In this document: positions 52,501 to 61,500 of the stretch, one piece after another
How positions within the stretch are numbered: the first letter of the stretch is position 1
How the letters are laid out: every line of letters starts with the position of its first letter
NCBI GenBank assembly: GCA_021186555.1
Contig: JAJKFL010000013.1
Coordinates: 40,859,144-40,923,143 of the forward strand
Source: Reticulitermes speratus
Lineage: Eukaryota; Arthropoda; Insecta; Blattodea; Rhinotermitidae
Direction: 5' to 3'
DNA: 64,000 nucleotides
Program-made: the position numbers and the translations under genes
The notes under the pieces: model-generated
What the model was told of the DNA's origin: nothing
The model's database searches: none
Seen by the model: the letters and a program-made list of their open reading frames with translations, nothing else

Positions 52501-55500
52501 TTGAGATTCATGCCTCCAGTTTTCGGATGATGAAAACGTGTTGTGGCGAGCTGGTATGCCTACGTTTCAGAGTACACGCAGTCATCTTCAAAGCGAAGTC
52601 CGAGATACTGCAGTCTCCATCTGCGTACGTTCCTCTTTCAATGTTAGACATAACTCCGAACAAACTGCAGGCCCCATCTTCCATGCAATGTCCAGAGGCA
52701 TTACGGTATCCATCTCCAGAGCGAAGTCCGCAGACATCCCATCCTCCGATGTCTAGGCAGTCTTTATCACCCTGAAGATGGGAAACTATAACGTCTCCAT
52801 AACGCCGGCACAGCAGTTCGCAACAACACGTCGTCAAAGTAGCAAAAACATAAATTTAAGCCCAACCCCTTTAAAAGGAAAGGGATAACAAGATAAGGTA
52901 AAGCTGCTCCCCCCCCCCCCCCCCAAATTGCGTAGGGATGATTGTACTGACCTGCGCATGATGCCGAGCAGACGTGGACGATGGCTGTGTCGGGGCTGAG
53001 AAGTGAGTTGAAAAAGCCCTTGCTCTGCGAATAAGCGCAGAAGTAGATTGCTCGGGATGGGGCTACTCCCACCAGGTTGGGGCCTAGTCCCTTGAACAGG
53101 GCTCTTGGGCCCTCATTCTCCACAATGTGCCTATAGGTAAAGAGGTGAGAGTGCAATTTTAATTCTGTAATTAAGACGCTTCTATCTGCTAAGTGATTAA
53201 GCTGTCGACAGTTTTAACGTCCAATGTGTTACCTTTTACAGAAAATCGTGGTGGAGGTGAAATGATGAAGAAACATGATGCATGATGCAAACCGCCTCAA
53301 ACAACTTTTACCACAGGCAGCTGGAAACAAAATATGTGGGGATGCAACAGCAATAAACGACAACAGGAATCGGAACAAGTTTAAAACCCAACAAAGCGCA
53401 TGTTGGGCACCGAAACCTGCCGCACTTTGAGTGCCTGAATTAATTTACTTGGACGGTGAAAAATACAGCAGTTTCTGTGCCTGAATTAATTTACTTGGAC
53501 GGTGAAAAGTACAGCAGTTTCTGTGCCTGAATTAATTTACTTGGACGGTGAAAAGTACAGAAGTTTCTGTGCCTGATTTAATTTACTTGGACGGTGAAAA
53601 GTACAGCAGTTTCTGTGCCTGAATTAATTTACTTGGACGGTGAAAAATACAGCAGTTTCTGTGCCTGAATTAATTTACTTGGACGGTGAAAAGTACAGCA
53701 GTTTCCGTGCCTGAATTAATTTACTTGGACGGTGAAAAATACAGCAGTTTCTGTGCCTGAATTAATTTACTTGGACGGTGAAAAGTACAGCAGTTTCTGT
53801 GCCTGAATTAATTTACTTGGACGGTGAAAAGTACAGCAGTTTCTGTGCCTGATTTAATTTACTTGGACGGTGAAAAGTACAGCAGTTTCTGTGCCTGAAT
53901 TAATTTACTTGGACGGTGAAAAGTACAGCAGTTTCCGTGCCTGAATTAATTTACTTGGACGGTGAAAAGTACAGCAGTTTCTGTGCCTGAATTAATTTAC
54001 TTGGACGGTGAAAAGTAGAACAGTTTCTGTGCCTGAATTAATTTACTTGGACGGTGAAAAGTACAGCAGTTTCTGTGCCTGAATTAATTTACTTGGACGA
54101 TGAAAAGTACAGCAGTTTCTGTGCCTGAATTAATTTACCCGGACGACGAAACCAATCGCACTTCGTGTGCTTAAATTACTTTACTCCGAAGTACAGAACG
54201 AAGTGTCTTATATCGAAAGCATACATCTCGAAGTGATTCCCTGCATCTTCGACATGGATAAAACACGCCACTAAACGACTGGCGAACTATTTTTCAGCAG
54301 TATCTGTGGAGACTGAGACACGTAACATATGGTGGGGAAGAGTTCTTCCATCAACGATGAACTGTTAATTCAACAACTGTTTAACTGATCAACAGTTTTA
54401 GCCTTCCCAATGTTGCACAGATACTGGAAACACATGGGAAGCAAAATGTGAGAGGCCACGTATCTAATGCGGCGAATACGATACCCTAAATGTCCGTCTT
54501 CACGTAGACTAAGAAAGACCGTTTACGGGTCATAAAGGAAGAAGATATTATTCAAACCGTAAATTCGGTTGATATCTGCAGCACGGCCACCAACACACTT
54601 TTTGAAAATATTATTATGCATAACTGAAAAATGTACAATTCCTCTTAAAACCGCAGAAACACTTATATACATAAAACTCCTTCAAATGTAGCTCGAAACT
54701 GTGGCAATGTGTTGGAAGAGCTATGCCTATTTAGTTACACATATTTTATTACTTATCTTTGGTTTATTTACCGACGCTGTCAATAGTTTAGACTATACAG
54801 CGTTGAATGGTACGATAATTTATCACTCCTGAATTGGTAAGCACGTGGAAGGAAATAGCTTCAGTAATTTGAGGTAGATACCATCACGGCAAATGGCCAA
54901 AAGGACTGCGGAAAACTACGAAAAACCTGTCAAGATAGTAGGTGGTCCGCTCGGTATTCGAACCACGCACCTCCCGAAAACAAGCTCGGCAGCATCACCG
55001 GATAAACCAAGCAACTCGTCATATTTGTCGCCTACCGCTGAGACGGCAACCAATTAGATCAGTACAGGCATACTTTTAAGAAACACAATACGTAATCCTC
55101 TACTACTGCGTGACGAGACAAAACTTGCTTCATACTCTCTATGCAGTTACACTCCATACATGACAACATATTTTATTGTAGGTCTACTGCTTAATTATGC
55201 CATTATTTGTTGATCTCTGAGAATGATGGACAGCGGAAGACGGAATTACTCCGAACAACACAAATCGCACATGAAATGATACGCAATAAAATTCAGTACC
55301 AATTCCAGACACTACGTCAGTCCCGCACTATGCCTCATAACAAAAACGACATGGAAGTACCTCAATGGTTACAGAACGTAAAGTATCGTGTGGAAAACCT
55401 ATACAAGATGAATCACACTCATAGATACAGGTTTTGTCCAACATAAGGTAGAGAGGGCGAGAGGATATTTAAATATAAATAGGTACTAATTTTGTCGAAC

Positions 55501-58500
55501 AAGTGGCAAGTTAACTAGTGCCTCATACTAGCCATCTGTACAGCACAAACAGCACGTCTACTCCAACATGCTACTCAAAGTTGCCACACAACTACCTACA
55601 CGAGATTGCCACCACCCAAACAGGTTTGCCTACATAGTCAGCTGTGGTGCCAAACTTCCCAGCATGCGGAAATCACTGATTTCTCCCTCGCCTTCCTCAT
55701 ACTATGGACACATGAACAAACCGAATCAGATCGGCATATAATAAAATCAAATGCGCATTTGGCGCCACGTAGCTGTCCTGGGCAATAACTGCCCACCTCA
55801 TTCGGCAGCTATCGTAACTGGCCACAACACGACGTGAACGTTCCAAAGATCAACGCTCTGGAACCTTTACACTGACAAAAACAACCCATTACGGACCTTC
55901 CCGAACTTAAGACGGGAACCACTTACGTCGTACCTCGTGACCACTTTATCCACACACTCGTGTAATCTGCCCCTACATGCAACTGTACATCCAATTTGGC
56001 TTCCAAATATGACATGTAAAACATGGCTCACAAACCGCAAATCTGATGATCAGTGGAGGATTTGGGGCCAGGTCATCGTCTGAAAGCGGATTCTACTGTT
56101 TTCTGCTGGGATCATAACTGGAAACCAATAGGACTTACAGACACTCACAGGCTCGAACTTTCTGGTACAAAAAACCTTTTTATTGGCATGCTACGAGAAG
56201 TCGCCAGAGGGCGAGAGACCTTAAAGCTACGCTGTATCCCGTACACATCTGTCCACTTACTTACACTTTAAGGAAACCACATCAGACACAAATGATGCGT
56301 GCGAGACAGGAATAGTGTTTAGCAAAACGGAGTAAAATAAATCCTGCATGTTTCTGGCAGAATGACTGGCAGAAAAAAAAAAAAAGAAACGACGCCGATT
56401 ATGTATCGGTATAATCATTACACCACAACGCAAACCTTAGATCATGAGCTGCAGAGCAAACTACATTATGTCTCTCTCAGTGAGCAATCAGACAAAGAAT
56501 ACTGCTTCATTTAAACCAGTTACAAACGAATATCGAAAAACTGCATTACAAATTAACATATTATCTCTATACCTAGGTTCCAGTTCATGAGATACGCCTT
56601 TGAACTTCCTTGCATTTACGACCCCGTGACAACAGACCACATTATCCTTCCTAATCTCCGAAACGAATGATATAACAATTCGTTTTTATGTAGATCACGT
56701 GGAATGGCTTCCTTGCGTTTAACATGAAATTTATCATCCCCAGCGGGTAGGTCTATGACAGAAGCCGCAAACAGAGGAATTGATTGCACGGATCAGGCTG
56801 ATTTTTGGTGATTCCCGCCTCAAATACAGATCAAAATCCTGGCCAAGTAAACAGCGTGCTTTATATATGCATATACTGCATTATACATTGCACTTCCCAC
56901 AACGTGAAACCGATCTTTAAAACACCTAAATTACCACTGCTGCTGTAAAACAGTGATTCGACAGCCACGTTTGAATTGTAAACTCCATCGATGTAAACGT
57001 TACGTAAGCACAGCACCCAAACAAGAAAGCAGACTCGCCGGCCACGTGACATTCCAGATGAACTACCAGCAATACGAAGTCACTGTGAAAACCGCTTATG
57101 GCAGACATTATCCCACAGGCAGTGACAATGAATTTACAGACGTCTGTGCTGCACTTGCATCGACTGTGTTCGAAATTCAATTTTTGAATGTTAAGCAGAA
57201 GGAGCACATCATGGCTTTTATTGGGAAAAATTCATACTTGTGTATAGTTCTATCGGTCGGTCGCCGGGCAACGCTTTGAACCCGGTATCTCCAGCACAAG
57301 AAACAGAACCTCCTCTTCGACCGCGACGTTCGATACCAATTTGATGACACGCATATCTCTACAATACGCCGTGAATGCGGTCAACACTCCACGTGAGACC
57401 GGCACTCACTCCTCACGTGGCTCCCAAAGCCACGCATCGTGATACACGCTGAAGTATACAACAGCACAAAAGGGCCAAAAAGCACGACTGCACAATCATT
57501 AACCTTCGTCGCTTGGTGAGTACGCAGATGTCGGACTTCAAGCTTGAGGGTTGGCCGTGCGCTAACAGTCACTGCTTATTTTAGCAGTAAGCCTGCCTAC
57601 CACGTTTTAACAGCTGATTTAGAACGGAATACCTCACAGCTCTGCGGCGTGACAAACCGCCACTCACACGCCGTCATATTTGAATTTGTATAGTGACCGA
57701 CTTCTGCCAAAATCAATGCTGGTGGGCGTTAACCCTGTGACACTGAATGCACGGAATTATTCCATGCCAACAGCTCTGCACTTTCAAAGACATTTGCCGA
57801 GCGCTCGAATTTTTGGTCATGTACCTTATCTTATTTACCTTATCGTTTTACTCCGTTATTTAAACATTTCCAAATACACTTATTTCAAATCATTTATCCG
57901 CCATGGCTCTAGTTTACACATACTATCGTCCTTATGAGAGATTTGCTAATACGCACGTCATTCGACACTGTACATAAATCAAGCCAAAGACTACGTCTTC
58001 AGCAACGTTATGCGAATCTCGCCAATTATGAAGGGATTAAAACTGTCTGAATCCGAAACCGAAGTGATGTACGTGTGCCGCTGGCCTCTCAAATCCATTC
58101 ATAACTTTCTTGTACCTTCTATGAAAAATAACGTATGCTGGATATCTGCATACTTTGAAAAGAAGGATGGCTCACATTCCATATGCTGCCGGTAAGACTT
58201 GATGCGTGTAAAGTCAAACATGCCAGTTCGAGTTATGGTATCGGCGTTTGTTTCTTCCTTTCATTTTTTTCTCTTAGCGCTTTATTTGCACGAATGCTCA
58301 TTTAAACTGTGCAATTATATTTACTCAACTACATGTTTCAAAAGTTATATGCTGTATTTGTGATGCTAGAAGTGTGAGGGGCGCACGTGTTCTTCAGCAG
58401 CATTGTGACTGATATGTTTCGTGCTCGAATGTGACTGACAAAATTTTATTTGCAGAAACCACAAAATTTACGAGCGGTTTTGTATCTGAGAATGTTAACA

Positions 58501-61500
58501 CAATAATTGGTGTGCTGGCCCTAGAAAGGGCCGTATTCAAGTCCTGGCACCTTTAATACTATGTCCAGATTCCCTGAGCTTCAACCACGGACGGCATTCT
58601 TCTCAGCATGGATTCATTCAGTTACAGATCGAACATAATGTTAGGACAGAAGTTTACAGATGGTCCCCAACTTACGACGGGGTTCTGCTCTCATGACGAG
58701 GTTGGGTCTGAAATGCCCTATACATATCAAATGTCTGCCCATTACCATTACTCATTTTCATGCTGCTTTATTACTGTTATTTTCGTTTCCAAACATACTA
58801 CCTTCCTCTTTCTTTTATCATCACCTTTATCACTTTCATCTTTCACCTTACATGCCATGCTTCTCACAAGACAACATAACAGTATTTATAGTAAATTAAA
58901 ATGTAAACATGGATATGACACCTAAATACAGTACTATGTGTAACTTCAATGCCAGCTGTATGCGTCCATCACATTTGGCTTCAAACTTCCAAACCTTCTG
59001 ATAAGGCACATGACTTTTGGTATGAAGAGTGTACCTATGAGATTCCACTTATATGTGCATGTAAGCACCACATCCAATAAGCAGATTTAGATTAAACTTG
59101 TCTGAACTTATTGGTATCCTGTTCTAAAACTGAGAAAGGGCACTCACTGGATAAAAATGCTGCTGATCCATTTCTGTTCTCTTTTGGTCAGCTGACAGTT
59201 CCCTCAATTCTTCCCCTCGATACATTTACATGCTAACAACGGCCATGTTTTATGGCATTTCTGGCTCTTCTCTTAAGCATCCTTCATGCACCAGCTGTAT
59301 GTCATGTAAGGTGATGTAACTTCAACAGTAAACTAATAATGGAGAACACAGAAAATGAGCATCTTAGTCATTACCAAATCTATAAAAATAGGTCTTATGT
59401 TCGGCGAACAAAAATTATGGGCCTTACAGACATCAAAGTATATAAAATGTGATGATTCAGTGGTTAGTTACGTAATCAGGAGATTCTGGGTTCGATTCTC
59501 AGTCTTGCAGGAACTTGTATCAGGCCACAATTTATAAACATCAACTAACAAATTTCTATTTACTGACAAACTCATCAGTAACATGAGCACTGTTTCACAG
59601 TGAATTACGCACTCTGCACATACTCAATCCCCAGCCCATGGTTACACACACACACACATCCTATTCATAATCATCCCACTAGCTTTGCAGCAATGTTGCA
59701 ATGTGAAATTAATTTAATCCTGCCTGTGTTTATTTTTCACGATGGTCACAGTGAAACTAGTAACTTTATACATCAAGGTTTTCTTCTCATGTTTCAATTT
59801 GGTTTCTTGCAAAACTTCTCTGTTTCATTTGTGGTTGTGAACAGTGCATTCTTGTCATTCATTTGAACATCCATGTAGCAGATGAAGTATCAGATGTCAT
59901 CTTCTGCCCATAATCCCAACTGTAAGCATGTGCTTCTTCATACTCCAGACATCCATTTTATATTCTTACATGGTATGAAATGCAAAAGCACACTCAATAT
60001 TTTGCGGCTGAACTGTACTACCAAGTTTGGTTCAAATCCAAGAATCATATCATGATACAAGTAGACAGTCTAAATTATAACTTCACTGAACTGCAGCTGT
60101 TTTGCATCCACCTGCAAGCTGTGAGGTGGCAAAGAGAGTTTGTCTGAAAGGACAAGAGCCCCAGTTGGACATTTTAGCATTTTTCAAGAGTTTCTGGGGG
60201 TCTGACACCCCAACACCAGGTACCGGAAATAATTAACCAGTCAAGGTGGGCCTACAGTCAACTTCGACAGTTTTAATTACATATAATTTTTTTGGGAAAC
60301 ATTCAATTCTCCACCTACTCTACAACCTTTTTGCTGTCAATAAGAAAAACTGACTGCCTCTCAACCACGAAGCCTTGAACACCCACGATTCAAGAGAATG
60401 ATGAAAATGAAAATCTCTCTCATCCCTTAGAATATCTGCCAAACTGGGTTAGTACTTCCTTAAGTGTGCACTGAAGTACATTGGGTCCCCATTATACAAG
60501 TCTCCAGTATCTGTTTCTCCACATACACAGGACCAAATTTTTGAGGCTGAAAATTCCCACAATTCAAGAATCACATCTGTAAACCACGAATTTCCTTACG
60601 GAAAACTGTTTCAACCCACTTGCCCTCACATAATTTTATTTTACAAAATACTCACATTTAACTGATGTTTATTTGTAAAAACTACCACACACACCAACCC
60701 AATCCTCATTAACTCACATTCACATTATTTCGCGTCAAGGAGTCATTTTGCTGGCGCCAAATGACCATGGCTAATGAGGATGCTTTAGTTTCTTAATTAT
60801 ATTATTATCTACAGAATTGGACATTTTCCCACAGGCTGTCGAAGTGCTGTCATGTTAGCAACACTTAAACGTTATGGCAACCAAGTTCTAGAGACACAAC
60901 TGATATAGCTGTTGCCAGGAATCGTAAAATAACTTCCGAAGACTTCTCAGCTGTGCTGAAATAGTCTGGAGATCACACGGACTATTGGTGCCCCCCAGTT
61001 CTGTGCATTATATTTGAACTCTGATAGTCAACCTAGAAAGAATTCTGTTTAAAGAAAATTCTACTTCACGTAATACATATTCCAATCCAGGTTACTTAAT
61101 TATCACTTCTTCCGTTCATTCTCAAATGAATTTCTACTACTGCCCAAAATCTTAAGAACTTCACGAATATTTAAATATATAAAACTATGCAACAGTATGC
61201 CCAATATACGTCCTGTCATAGAGAAGATAAACTGCCTCTAAATTACACTCTTCGCTTGCGTTGCATTCCACCGCCATGCAAAAACACGCATTCAATGCAA
61301 GTGCCCAATAGAAAATATCCTTAACTATGGGTTATGACATGATCCTTACTTCTAAACCTTTTAATTATTGTATACAAACGAAAACACTTTCAGAACTGGC
61401 AATTTCAACCGCTCTTACACCCTACCTGAGACACTGAAGAAGTCCCATAGTTTTAACCCCCGCCATTCCACAGTGTGATATAGCCAAGATCTGCGTCGAG

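Larger units (their letters stand above)
12591..52951 (-). other. Rim2 intron 3 (about 40.4 kb, repeat-filled)
   Basis: One intron separates residue 166 codon halves (exons 3 and 4). It contains most of the SINEs, LINE tails, Tc1/mariner-type remnants, hairpins and simple repeats listed separately. Stretches where I recognise nothing include 12900-13560, 17160-18250, 19430-20390, 29000-30700, 34600-36090, 38250-39380, 42480-43440, 46180-46540 and 49500-52500. Confidence 0.85.
53131..61425 (-). other. Rim2 intron 2 (about 8.3 kb)
   Basis: The intron holds the 46-bp tandem array (53431-54166), a SINE (54755-55018) and SINE-like tRNA heads near 58510 and 59453. I recognised nothing at 55020-58500 or 59540-61420. 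These are AT-rich unique-looking sequences with no long conserved reading frame. Confidence 0.85.

Noticed and set aside
52508..52837. A 109-codon minus-strand frame with repeated GDG/DG segments next to exon 3
   Set aside because: The repetition comes from a DNA-level GATGG-rich repeat, and the frame is out of phase with the Rim2 exon.
53431..54166. Regular direct repeats resembling a CRISPR array
   Set aside because: The 46-bp units abut without unique spacers, the genome is eukaryotic, and no cas genes are present. It is a minisatellite-type tandem array.
58657..58920. Tigger-like start (ACAGATGGTCCCCAACTTACGA)
   Set aside because: The left end looks right, but no inverted partner was found within about 600 bp.
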